NCBI GenBank assembly: GCA_948146395.1
Contig: OX411543.1
Coordinates: 59,449,689-59,513,688 of the forward strand
DNA length: 64,000 nt
Origin: Fragum whitleyi
Lineage: Eukaryota; Mollusca; Bivalvia; Cardiida; Cardiidae
Direction of reading: 5' to 3'
Positions 50,801-58,099 of the stretch are shown here, in pieces. Numbering within the stretch: the first letter of the stretch is position 1; each line of letters begins with the position of its first letter. The translations under genes were made by a program, and so were the position numbers. The notes below the pieces were generated by a model. The model worked only from the letters and a program-made list of their open reading frames with translations. It was not told the DNA's origin and did not search any database.

Positions 50801-53800
50801 TAATCATTTGGTTTGATTTTCTGATGATGATAATCAATTAAGAAACCCAATAATGAATTTAATGGTTTGTAACATGAAAATTGCTGTTGTTACCGGTATG
50901 TTTTGAAAGATTATTGTCAGTTATATAGTCTGGGTTACTTCTTATTTCCTCTGACAACATCCTTTTACTTGAGAAAAATAATTTATTCAAAGCCACCCTC
51001 AGAATGGACCTAAACTTCACCATCGGTGATCACTGACAATTGAGAGTAGGTCCATTTCAGATACGCTAAAGGATACAACACATACCAAATGATTTTCATT
51101 ATCTTCATCACGAATGAATAATAAGATGCTTCTAAACATGCCATATTATGCCATAGTGTGCATTAATTGGGAATTGCATTGCTTTTTAACCCTTGTCATG
51201 CTGAATTAAAACTTAAGCAAAATTGCTGTAAAATCAAAGTTCTGAAAGCACTAGTATCCAAGAGTATGGAGAAATCTTTCTCTAGGTACTCAATTTCCTA
51301 AACAACTCTGCCTTGAAAAGGAATAAACAGGTGATGTAGACTATGATCAGACTGCACTTATGTGTAGGCTGATCTTTGTCTATACCTCCTGCCAAAGCCG
51401 GAATATTCCGGGTTCAACATGACAAGGGTTAAGAAGCATATTGTCGTATCAATCATTAGTTGATTGTGTTCTTTTGATTTAAAAAACAATTGTTGATTTT
51501 GATTTGAAACTGGTTGCCCTACAGTACCTGACACAGTACAAAGGTTTGTTCAGTGTTTCCTGAACTTACTTTCAGCGCTGTATTCATCAGCTTTCTGTCG
51601 TAGATCCTCTATCACCAACTGATGGTCCTTTTCTGCTTGAGTATTCTTCTTCATCAGGTTGTGCAGTGATCCCACAGTGAACTCATTCAGCTCATAAGCA
51701 GGGACAGACTTGTCTCCAAACAACTTCTCCAACCAAACTTGAACCTTAAGTTAAATTAGAGCATATACAGATTATTATTTTTTCTGGTTTTCTAAGGAAA
51801 ATCAGATGGCATAGACTAAGATCAGACTGCACAGGATGCGCAGGTTGATCTTGATGTATACCTCCTGTTAAAGCAGGAATAGTTTGGGTACTGCATTGCT
51901 TATGATGACTAGGGTTAGTAACATTGTAGATTAAATACTTTGGTCATCCACTGGTGGCACAATATACCAGTACATGCTAATGCTATGCTTTTTCAGGCAC
52001 CAAATGACCTTTTCGTTCAAAATCCATTTTCTTTTTACCTCTCGTTAAAAGCTTGAAATAATTGTCAATACTGTCCAAAGAAATTACCCACCAAATATAT
52101 ATGTGTATTCATATGTGTGATCAGTATTGATTGCCTGGGAGTAACAAATAGAATAAGAAATATATTTCATCAATACTGAATAGAGATGGAATTATAATGT
52201 ATTTGTAACAATAATGCTTAATAAATAGTTGATAATAAAATAGTTTTGTATAAAAAGATTTACAAATAATAAAAGTATTACAAAGATACCTAAAGATAGC
52301 CACATTTGGATCTTTGATGATTTTAACCTCCCAGCCATGGATTGGAATATGCAATGCCCAGACCCCTCATGCAAATTCAAAACATTGTACGACTCATTCT
52401 GTGAAAATCTCATCAACCTGAATCTTGAGCAGATGGTTAAGACACCCACAAGGGATAAAAATATCCTAGATCTCTTCCTGACAAACAATCCCTCTATAGT
52501 TCACAAGATTCAAACATTGCCAAGCCTTGGAACATCTGATCATGACATAGTCCATCACGAGATCAACCTAATGAGGGGTTGCCCAATTCAAATTTAAAGG
52601 GAAATTAAGTCTTATAAATGTGCAAACTGGGCCAACTTCAAAAGAGATTTAGTCACATTTAGCCAAAAGTTCTTCTCACAAAATTACACAGACCCGAACA
52701 CATCCTGGCTCAGTCTTAAGTCAGAATTGAACAGACTTAGCACAAAACATATTCCTGCACGCACATGCAAAACCAGACAAGACCTACCCTGGATAACACA
52801 TGATCCCCGTAGAAAAGCAAACATTTTAAACAAACAATTTGAATCAGTCTTTTCTTGGCCCCAACCCCTCGGACTAACACAACTTGCAAAAAGTCTCACA
52901 CACAAACTCCCTTACCCCAGAATGACACCAATCCAAATAACAAATGCTGGGGTAGAAAAACTCTTAACTGGTCTAAACCCAAGTAAGGCTTCCGGATCTG
53001 ATGAGCTATCTCCGAGACTCCTTAAAGAGCTCCATGCAGAAATTGCCCCAATGTTTACCTACATCTTTCAGCTTTCACTCGACTCTGGTATCGTCCCGGA
53101 TGACTGGCGCCATGCCATCATCTCCCCTGTCTACAAGAAAGGTGAAAAATCTAAAGCCAGTAACTACCGGCCCATATCCCTTACCTGTATAGCTTCTAAA
53201 TGAATTGAACACATTGTGGTCTCCAACATCATGTCATACTTTGATACCCACAACATCTTAAGCCCAAAGCAACACGGATTCAGGTCAAAACACAGACGCA
53301 AGACCCAACTGATTGGCATCACGCAAGAAATTGTGGACTCTCTATACCAAGGCCAACAAACTGATGTTATTGTTATGGACTTCAGTAAAGCCTTTTGACA
53401 AGGTTGATCACCATAAACTAGTCCATAAACTCCACCACCTTGGTCTCGATCCAAAAGTTACTGGCTGGGTCAAGTCCTTCCTGAACAATAGGTCCCAACA
53501 AGTGGTAGTGGAAGGCCAATTCTCCGACAGGTTACCTGTACTGTCAGGGGTCCCCCAGGGCTCAGTCCTGGGCCCCTGCCTCTTCCTTGCCTATATCAAC
53601 AACCTGCCTGAGAGTGTCAAAAGTAAAGTACGGTTATTTGCAGACGACACCATTATGTATCATACCATTACTTCAAAATCATCAGCGGAAAAACTCCAGC
53701 AAGACCTTTTTTCTTTAGAACAATGAGAACAGGATTGGGCTATGTAGTTCAATCCTGACAAATGTGAGGTCCTTCGTATCCACAGGAAACGCAGACCATT

Positions 53801-56354
53801 CCTGTTTCCCTATAAACTCCATAACATAGAACTTAAGACCACGGACCAAGCCAAATATCTTGGTGTCAATATCAGTAAGGACCTCAACTGGGCCCCCCAC
53901 ATAAACACCATCACCTCGAAAGCTAACCAAACTCTCAGGCTTATCAAAAGAAACATCAAAACAAAAAATGCCCGGTTCAAGGAGCAGCTAACAAAACTTA
54001 TGTCCGCCCCAAGTCGAATACTGTGCTACAGTCTGGTGCCCCTGGCAGAAATATCTCATTCACAAAGTAGAAATGGTTCAAAGATCAGCTGCTCGCTATG
54101 TTCTCAACATTTTTTATTCATTCTAATCAACAAACAGTTGACAATTATTACTTCACAAACAGTGTCTCAGATATGGTAAAATCACTAAATTGGCAAACCC
54201 TTAAACACAGAAGGAACATAGCTTCACTTACAATGTTATACAAAATAAAGTCAAACCAAGCAGCTGTCAACAATCACCACCTCTCCGATTACCAGAAATC
54301 TCCAAGTGAACATCCCACACTCTAAATCAAATTATCATGCAAACTCTTTTTTCCCCAGAACGATAAGACTTTGGAATAGCCTTCCAATTACCATCAAGTC
54401 AAGTCCAACCCTACCCATATTCATAGGCAACCTGGACTCACTCCCCCACACATAAACTCACCCTTCTGTTTTTAACCCCTGTATTTATTATTTCAACACT
54501 GCACTCTATCCTTTTATCCCCTAACTAACACTCTTTAATTCTTATTTCTCCAGAACTAACAACTTTTTTCCAGACAGCGCCAGCCGCCAGTATTCAACAC
54601 TGATTTTCCTGCTGTTAAAAGTTGAAGTTGAATTTGTAACAATAATGCTTGATAAATAGTAGTCCTATTTATAAGACCCGACATACGTTATTTTACATTT
54701 TGACTTTTATCGTGTATGTCGGGTCTTATCAGTTTCCTGTTTGTTTCCCCAAGCAAATCCCGATGAAGAAACGGTTCGTTGTTTGGACACAAAATACACA
54801 TGCTTTAAGAATGAGCTGCCAAGCAACCTATATATCAATACAAAGAACAATCAAATATTCGTTGCATGAAACAACTTATGAAACGTGAACTTACCAGATC
54901 ATAAAATAATCCCAACTGAAACACAACAACCCCGAAAATCACATTTTACCGCAATGAACAATGCCGAACATTCCAATTGTGTAAACAAATAAAGCACGTG
55001 GAAATGGTCGAACCAATAATAAGAAATATTTCCACCGAAATATAAAAGATTAAAAAATGTAAACAATCATAATTTGTAAACAACTGTGACAAAAGATAAT
55101 TGAATTGTGACAAAAGAAAATAGTCCTTCATTATATAATTTGAGCATCGATGAATATTCAAAACATCGTTACTACAGCTTGGATAAGCTGTAGTTACAAT
55201 GTACTGACCATTCATCATCTGTATTACTGAGATACGAATTAGTTGTTTTACGCACTTGCATAATGGGCGTAATGGTAGTTATGCCCTTGTATTTAGACTT
55301 AAAATATCGTTTAATACAACGAAACTACACCAATATCTTTATATACCATATATCGAGACAGTGGAAGTTGCGAATTTTTACCATTGGCATACCGAAAAAT
55401 TTGTCGATTTAATTAATAACGATAACTGTTCAACATAGAAAATGAAAGACACAAATGTCATTTACTTTGAAATTATCTGAAATATATTAAGTACTTCAGC
55501 TGAAGAACGTTTATGAACTGTTTGTGTCAGCTTTATTTTTTCGTTTAAAAAATTATCTTTCCGTCATTCTTTTTACTTACCACACCAAGCGCGGTGCATT
55601 GTTGGAACAAAATGGCAGCAAATGGATTCGAAATCTGACAGTGTAAACAATCGATTTGATTTTAAGAAAAGATCGTTGAAAATTTTGGAAAAACACAGGG
55701 CAGAATTTAGTGTTAAGTTAATTTATATTGATCTATCGTACTGTTTACTGTAACAGTTGTTTTAATCGCGAAACAACATTTGCTCACGGAAAAAGTTTAG
55801 TAAACTTTTAGACGTTACACTGCAATAACAAAGGTAAAACGTGAAATGTCAGAATAGTAAATATTAAATAAAGAATGGTGCATGTGTAGACGTCTAAATA
55901 TTTGGACTAGATAAATAGTTGATAATAAAATTGTTTTGTATAAAATAATATTTGGCCTGTATTTTAAGGCCCTACATTGGGCTGATTTGCAGATGGGCGG
56001 AGTTGAGCGGTCACCTGGGTGTGTTTTTTGAGGCTGACATAATAAGGAGTTTCTGTCTTGTTAACCAAATTGCTAGTGTGTGTAGGTATGTAATTTGACT
56101 GTTGAGGGTTCGAGCCACACACAACTCGGGTATTGTGTTTTGACAGGACGCTTTACACATGTTACAGACAGATCTAAATGAGTTGATCAAATTTGGTACG
56201 AGTTGCCTTGGATACGAGTAGCATAGAGTGCGAGTTTGCCGCCTCATAGAAATTTCGTACCCATACAAGGTAAAGTTAAGTTCAAAACAATACAAAATTA
56301 GCCAAAAATACATTATTGGTTCTAAAATATTACCTCCTGATGCTTTTTATTCAT
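23820..56354 (-). CDS. HAUS1: HAUS augmin-like complex subunit 1, nine coding exons
   Basis: Exons (coding): 56354-56334, 51744-51570, 49767-49635, 40078-39944, 36524-36401, 33980-33915, 31251-31180, 25416-25369, 23873-23820. All eight introns are GT-AG and every phase agrees, giving 275 residues; human HAUS1 has 278. Compared from memory with human HAUS1, shared blocks include WLEKLFGD-x4-YE, VIEDLRQKADEYSAE, LTPASLSQSG, LQTKD, SFYHRSLVEKAE and RLKQEIIPMKKKLDSY. The protein is mostly coiled coil. HAUS1 is a subunit of augmin, which brings gamma-tubulin to existing spindle microtubules to start new branches in mitosis. The introns total over 31 kb and are full of repeats. The 7-residue first exon is the least certain part; it was chosen for its ATG, its phase-0 donor and the promoter motif upstream. 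Confidence 0.92.
24108..24295 (-). repeat. GAGGTAAT-family repeat, copy f (reverse)
   Basis: Contains CATTCAAAACTCACTCC, CACTCATTCAATAT and TTGTTGTTAACTGTAG, which is the reverse of copy b. Confidence 0.6.
24834..25175 (+). mobile_element. T-family element, copy 2 (degenerate)
   Basis: Starts CAAGACGTGTTTATGAAACAAG, with TGACCTTGGAAGATGACCTTG, a GGATGGATGGACAG tract and a C-rich terminal region. Confidence 0.55.
25369..25416 (-). CDS. HAUS1: HAUS1 exon 8
   Basis: 48 nt, phase 0, TTCTTCCAG and GTAAGC. It encodes DTIQAHMMLDELREKV. The plus strand just right of it (25420-25470) holds a second, degraded copy of the splice-site region (TTGAATTGTGTTCTAGAAGA), a small local duplication. Confidence 0.82.
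26285..26775 (+). repeat. Tandem repeat, about 3 units of 165 bp
   Basis: Units contain 'GGGCAATAACTC', 'AAGCAAGAGTTGTAGTT', 'TGTGCACTGCACTTCTCCT' and 'AAGTTTCAAGTTGATAGCT'. This is likely the core of another tandem-core element. Confidence 0.6.
26985..27350. repeat. Dispersed repeat, related to 14030-14400
   Basis: Shares ordered blocks with the 14.0-kb copy, ending near ATCATTTCACTGGTTTGGCA. Confidence 0.5.
27547..27687. repeat. Large foldback palindrome
   Basis: Arms of about 65-70 bp: AATACATACTTA...TTGTATGAGAAAAAATATC...GAATTGATAATTGTC against GACAATTATCAATTCCC...GATATTTTTTCATACAA...TAAGTATGTATT. The loop is about 15 nt. Confidence 0.7.
27806..28833 (+). mobile_element. S-family tandem-core element, copy 1
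   Basis: Starts CTAGAAAGCCATGAATGGCTT then GAGTCGCTCCACAGG. It has four to five units of about 160 bp ('AACATATAGAGAAATGACCTC', 'GGGTCACTCAAGGATCATTC'), then a CGGACGCACGGACG tract, then the hairpin CTGGC.TTCAGCCAG-like end and GTGGAGCTAA. The overall layout is like the H family. Confidence 0.65.
29084..30349 (+). mobile_element. H-family (pearl/Helentron-like) element 1, complete
   Basis: The 5' end is CAAGAGGACCAAGATGGTCC then CGCTCACCTGAG. About five core units of 165-180 bp follow (repeated 'GGTCTTGATATGAACAAACT'), then a GACGGACGACG tract (30245-30298), then GCTCACCTTGAGCACTTCAT and the end GCTCAGGTGAGCTAA. The GCTCACCTGAG near the 5' end is inverted at the 3' end. Confidence 0.72.
30358..30440 (+). 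repeat. CT-rich microsatellite
   Basis: TCTCTCT runs directly after the H1 element. Confidence 0.8.
31180..31251 (-). CDS. HAUS1: HAUS1 exon 7
   Basis: 72 nt, phase 0 both sides, ATTCAG and GTAAGT. It encodes ELERLKQEIIPMKKKLDSYH then GLPP, matching human KLARLKQQTIPLKKKLESY. Confidence 0.92.
31382..31553 (+). repeat. GAGGTAAT-family repeat, copy g
   Basis: Starts GTTAAGAACATCGAGAAATT and ends with the near-perfect foldback GAGGTAATTCAATATTGCTA / TAGCAATATTTTTACCTC. Confidence 0.65.
31554..33472 (+). mobile_element. Tandem-core element, units of about 165 bp
   Basis: About ten units with 'CAGGAATGACTGGAGCGATT', 'CAAAGGTCTTATGCACAACT' and 'AGGAGGAGTTGC', the first ones diverged. A GACGGACGGACGGAC tract follows at about 33405-33430, then CCCTTTGGGCGTATAATAA. 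Later units are near-identical, so recent homogenisation is likely. Confidence 0.65.
33661..33904 (+). mobile_element. T-family element, copy 3
   Basis: Starts ACAAAATGTGTTTGTGAAAC and ends GCCCCCAATC...GTGGGGGCATAA, about 10 nt from the HAUS1 exon 6 donor. Confidence 0.6.
33915..33980 (-). CDS. HAUS1: HAUS1 exon 6
   Basis: 66 nt, phase 0 both sides, TTTTCAG and GTATGG. It encodes AHLQKLGVEPSFYHRSLVEK plus AE (human QLSARGMDASLSHQSLV). T-family elements lie within about 20 nt on both sides. Confidence 0.88.
33998..34391 (+). mobile_element. T-family element, copy 4, split by a MITE
   Basis: Starts CAAGATGTGATTGTGGAAC 18 nt from the HAUS1 exon 6 acceptor. Removing 34113-34280 leaves about 226 bp, close to the other T copies. 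Confidence 0.6.
34113..34280. mobile_element. MITE with TA target duplication, nested in T4
   Basis: TA-CAGTCAAACCTGTCTTA at one end and TAAGACAGGTTTGAATG-TA at the other. The 17-bp inverted ends are near-perfect. Length 168 bp. Confidence 0.72.
35327..35530 (+). mobile_element. T-family element, copy 5 (diverged)
   Basis: Contains ACATGTGTCATTGGAAGAC, TTTGACCTTGATAAATCACT, an AAATGGACAGAAAGATGGAC tract and CTTTCAATGTTGGGTGCATAA. Confidence 0.45.
35876..36132. mobile_element. ATGTGACCC-family MITE, copy 3
   Basis: ATATGTGACCAGTC at one end and GATGGATCACAT at the other. The core CCCTAGTCAGTCTGCGCAG...CCTAGGG carries the shared palindrome. Confidence 0.55.
36401..36524 (-). CDS. HAUS1: HAUS1 exon 5
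   Basis: 124 nt between CTTTAAG and GTACAT, phase 2 in and 0 out. It encodes ALEDLEMKSEEEHAQIKSNA and ends FIRTKAQEYKSQVTKLE, matching human FLKAKSEEFRFGIKAAE without gaps. Confidence 0.88.
36662..37782 (+). mobile_element. H-family element 5 (degenerate)
   Basis: Starts CAAAGGGACCAGAGTGGC. About seven diverged units with 'AAGATTTGACC...GACC', then GCTCACCTTCAGCACTTCAA and TAGGTGAGCTAA. An S-family element begins 2 nt later. Confidence 0.55.
37784..39431 (+). mobile_element. S-family element, copy 2, 3' end lost at the SINE
   Basis: Starts CTAGAGGCGCTTGAGCGCC. Units with 'GAAATGACCTC' and 'GGGTCACTCAAG' follow, then a GGACGGACGGACAGACGGAC tract and GCTGGCCTTTCGGCCA, where it stops at the SINE boundary without the GTGGAGCTAA end. 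Confidence 0.6.
39433..39675 (-). mobile_element. tRNA-derived SINE, reverse copy
   Basis: The minus strand has CATGGCGCAGTTGGTAGCAT (A box) and GGTTCGATCC (B box), then the same body as 58217-58480 (CACCAATGGGT, TAGCAGCTGGAGGCTAGGAA, ACCAGGAATC) and the tail ATGACTGAAATATAGTTGAAA. Confidence 0.75.
39944..40078 (-). CDS. HAUS1: HAUS1 exon 4
   Basis: 135 nt between TTTTGCAG and a GTATGG donor, phase 2 in and out. It encodes (S)FILAFQQLESETRKVEE, a coiled-coil stretch. Its length agrees with the human segment to within one residue. Confidence 0.85.
40185..40600 (+). mobile_element. U-family element (CTAGAACTGTCGCAAAGCGG type)
   Basis: Repeats 'TTTCATGATTCTAGGTCACT' and 'GAGTCCGGAAACC', then a GACGGACCGACAGACGGATG tract and the end CCCCCCTCTACTTTGTAGGT then GGGGTGTATAATAA. 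Confidence 0.6.
41063..41956 (+). mobile_element. S-family element, copy 3
   Basis: Starts CTAGAGCTGCTTTAGCAGC. Units with 'ACATATAGAGAAATGACC' follow, ending ATGGCCTTTGGCCAGTTGAG then CTAA. Confidence 0.6.
43340..46401 (+). mobile_element. H-family element 3, composite with two 5' ends, nested in H2
   Basis: Starts CAAGAGGGCCATAGTGGCCC. The first 340 bp repeat, with no difference that I can see, at 43912-44251, after 232 bp of unrelated DNA. About 14 type-1 units of 145 bp follow ('GTGCATACAAGG', 'TTATCAAGACAATCATT'), then a GACGGACGACGG tract and the end TGAGCACTTCGTGCTCAGG then TGAGCTAA at 46401. Confidence 0.78.
44252..46275 (+). repeat. Type-1 tandem array, 145-bp unit
   Basis: Successive 'GACCTAGTTTTTGACCCCAC' blocks are 145 bp apart. 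Some units are near-identical at spacings of 1, 3, 4 or 7 units, which suggests unequal exchange. Confidence 0.88.
46402..48170 (+). repeat. Type-2 tandem array, 145-bp unit, with higher-order period
   Basis: Units carry 'GGCCTCTAGAGTGCACAC' and 'GATTTGATGGAGACAAAC'. Variant units near 46413-46700 recur near 47279-47570, 866 bp (six units) away, so a six-unit higher-order repeat is present. Confidence 0.8.
48469..49448 (+). mobile_element. H-family element 4, complete
   Basis: Starts CAAAAGGGCCATAGTGGCCC then CGCTCACCTGAA. It has about five type-1 units, a GACGGACGACAC tract (49344-49396) and the hairpin end GAGCACTTCGTGCTCAGG then TGAGCTAA. Confidence 0.72.
49635..49767 (-). CDS. HAUS1: HAUS1 exon 3
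   Basis: 133 nt after a TTTCAG acceptor, phase 1 in and phase 2 out. It encodes RRLEAILKYLNLTPASLSQS and ends LQTKDATDT, aligning with human SVNFSPANLSSTG...ETKDTS. Confidence 0.9.
50350..50392 (+). repeat. C-run and CA microsatellite
   Basis: A run of C, then (CA)n, then C-rich sequence. Confidence 0.85.
50520..50770 (-). mobile_element. Possible second tRNA-related SINE
   Basis: On the minus strand, TAAGCTCAGTTGGAAGAGC fits a Pol III A box and GGGTTTGATTCCCC a B box. The predicted acceptor stem does not pair, so it is not a working tRNA gene. The remaining sequence was not matched to another copy here. Confidence 0.4.
51186..51432. mobile_element. piggyBac-like MITE with TTAA duplication
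   Basis: TTAA-CCCTTGTCATG at one end and CATGACAAGGG-TTAA at the other. The TTAA target and CCC-start fit piggyBac. The centre (51335-51400) holds the palindrome GATCAGACTGCAC / GTGTAGGCTGATC. A half copy lies at about 51795-51916. Confidence 0.75.
51570..51744 (-). CDS. HAUS1: HAUS1 exon 2
   Basis: 175 nt, phase 0 in and phase 1 out (GTAAGT donor). It encodes VQVWLEKLFGDKSVPAYELN and, later, QLVIEDLRQKADEYSAE, the most conserved HAUS1 block (human VIEDLKQKASEYESEAK). Confidence 0.92.
52201..52255 (+). repeat. Left copy of a 55-bp target-site duplication
   Basis: Matches 54632-54660 joined to 55920-55945 at 53 of 55 positions. It flanks the degenerate LINE. Confidence 0.65.
52256..54631 (+). 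pseudogene. Degenerate 5'-truncated LINE (jockey/CR1-like reverse transcriptase)
   Basis: Broken frames encode the end of an APE endonuclease (LGTSDHDIVHHEI) and a reverse transcriptase: PVYKKGEKSKASNYRPISL, a 'VMDFSKAF/FDKVDHHKL' region split by a +1 frameshift near 53395, SGVPQGSVLGPCLFLAYIN and RLFADDTIMYH. Stops occur near 52596, 53203 and 53726, and another frameshift near 54000. The C-terminal part near 54350 has the usual 'PRTIRLWNSLP'. It lies antisense in HAUS1 intron 1 and cannot be active. It belongs to a different lineage from the intact LINE. Confidence 0.85.
54660..55909. mobile_element. 1.25-kb non-autonomous DNA element in the LINE's right duplication
   Basis: Short inverted ends TAGTCC/GGACTA are flanked by GATAAATAG on both sides (9-10 bp duplication). 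No transposase was found. A duplication of this size suggests a Mutator- or hAT-like mechanism, not settled. Confidence 0.6.
54671..54729 (+). repeat. Strong hairpin near one end of the DNA element
   Basis: ATAAGACCCGACATACG pairs with CGTGTATGTCGGGTCTTAT around a loop of about 23 nt. Confidence 0.75.
56334..56354 (-). CDS. HAUS1: HAUS1 exon 1 (start codon)
   Basis: ATG at 56354 encodes MNKKHQE and ends at GAG|GTAATA, phase 0, which fits exon 2. Human HAUS1 has a similarly short, charged N-terminus before the conserved WL-x-K-(I/L)-FGD. No other ATG with a phase-0 donor was found between 51.8 and 56.5 kb. Confidence 0.6.
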
Positions 56355-56373
56355 GTTTTCTACATAGAACTTG

Positions 56374-56392
56374 TTGAAACATGGCGGGAAAG
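56374..56392 (-). promoter_or_regulatory. E2F/YY1-like site upstream of the HAUS1 start
   Basis: The minus strand reads TTTCCCGCCATGTTTC, 20-37 nt before the ATG. TTTCCCGCC fits the E2F consensus and CCGCCATGTT fits YY1, whose sites often lie at TATA-less promoters. The CATG inside it would also start a 12-codon frame overlapping the HAUS1 start, if transcription begins further upstream. Confidence 0.5.
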
Positions 56393-56519
56393 TGGAAAAC
56401 AAGAGAGTCAGAAAGGGACGTAACTCGCTATTTTTAAGGAATGCTTAAAACCCACCAAGATGCAAAAAGAAAAAGTAACCAAAGAAATAATCATCATTTC
56501 CATTTTAAATAAATACTTT

Positions 56520-57300
56520 TATTACGTGCAAAACATTTGTTGATTAAATTCTATCATGGAATATGGAGCAACAATCTGGAATCCGTACCTATAATCAAAC
56601 ATAACATCGAAAGATGCAGTGTTTGAAATCCCCCGAAAAGACTTCGGATTTGAAAATGTCTCTAATATTCTCCCAGATGATCTATCATAATATCTTTGCC
56701 ACTTTAAATCACTTACCCATAATATTCGAATAGAAACCAGAAAATAAATTTAGCTAACAGAAACATTGGTCATATTCAGAAGTTTTACCTATTAACAAAG
56801 AAATTTTCATGTGCCTCTTCACTGAATCACTTGTCAGACCACACTTAGAATATAACTGTTGTGTATGGTCACCCTACCACAAAAAGGACTGTATTACCCT
56901 CGAAAACGTACAGAGGAGAGCAACAAAGTTGGTTCAACATTAAAATCCCTATCATAGTCAGATTGATTGATATCATAAGACCTTCCGTCTCTTGAATATC
57001 GCAGACAGCGAGCGGATATAATTCAAGTTTACAAGATTATGAACAATTTAGACGATATTGACAAAGATATTTTTTCGATGGCTTCACAAGTTAGAACAAG
57101 AGGCAACTCAAAAAAATATAAAGAAAGATCTAGGCTAGATATCCGAAAATATATGTTCAGCAACCGAGTCGTAAATATCTGGAATTCGCTTCCAGATCAC
57201 GTAGTTATGGCACCCCAATCTACTTATAGGAACAAGTGGCATCCTCCCCCCTCCCAGCTTTTTCACCACGGTAACTTGATAGCCAACACTTGACTGCTGA
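56520..57300 (+). pseudogene. LINE relics: C-terminal reverse transcriptase fragments
   Basis: Two overlapping remnants. The first encodes SIMEYGATIWNPY. The second (about 56811-57295) encodes SLVRPHLEYNCCVWSPYHKK then VQRRATKLV and, in other frames, MNNLDDIDKDIFSMASQVRT and NRVVNIWNSLPDHVV. These are typical post-catalytic blocks of CR1/jockey-type elements. Stops and frameshifts throughout. Confidence 0.75.
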
Positions 57301-57920
57301 TTAGATATTAACAGTTACATACATAAACTTTCACCGAGAAGTTTTACTGTGGAGAGATAACTTGGCTTTTCAGTGGTCTTTTATCCTAGATTCTTCTCTC
57401 ATTTTCAATGTTACATTTTATAATTTCAATATTTCTTACACAGTTAAATTTATATTGCTACAACTTCAGCCCTAGCATCAGTGCCATTTACATTTTATAA
57501 CATCTGCCTGTGTGGAGAATAACTTGAAGCTATGGATAGGTACATCAGCTTCAACAAAAGAACTGCAACAAGTTACTATTAAAATTGCATGAAACCCCAC
57601 ACAAACAAGAAAACTTGGTGGATTATCTGTATAATAAGGATTACCGATGATTTAAGGAGGACCAATCTTAAATAAGTTTTCTCATGACTAAATGATTTTT
57701 CAAGGAAATGTCAAATTTTGCAGCATAATCTGATCTGGTGTTTGTACTTTGTCTTTACTAAAGCAAAACATCAATTTATCTACCAGCTTTTATTCTTGTT
57801 ATTAAGCAAAGAGAAAAATGAACTCAGTAATTTAGTACACAATGTTAAGAATTCAGTATATTCTAAGCTTTTTCCAAAACCTTGTAACAACGACTTTTCA
57901 AGTTATAATAAATATATAAT
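57300..57920. other. Sequence without recognised features
   Basis: AT-rich, no exon or repeat that I can support. Confidence 0.35.
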
Positions 57921-58085
57921 ATTTACAGTTAAAAACATCGCGAAATAGACATGATGAATTATTTGGAATGATTATGGAATGAAATTGAATGTGTGTGTGG
58001 ACCGAGTTTTGAGTACAATTCGAGGGGGGGGGGGGGGTTAATGAACAAATAGGCGATATTTATTACCTCCCTTTGATAAAATATA
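57921..58085 (+). repeat. GAGGTAAT-family repeat, copy h
   Basis: Starts TTTACAGTTAAAAACATCGC, contains GAATGAAATTGAATGTGTG, and ends TTATTACCTCCCTTTGA. A G-run replaces part of the foldback. Confidence 0.55.
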
Positions 58086-58099
58086 CATTATTTTCTGTC

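Noticed and set aside
52727..53726. Functional reverse transcriptase gene.
   Set aside because: Several stops and frameshifts split the catalytic region; it is a dead LINE.
55576..55610. Alternative HAUS1 first exon (ATG CAC CGC ... GTAAGT).
   Set aside because: Ends in phase 1, which does not fit exon 2 (phase 0), and lies inside the 1.25-kb DNA element.
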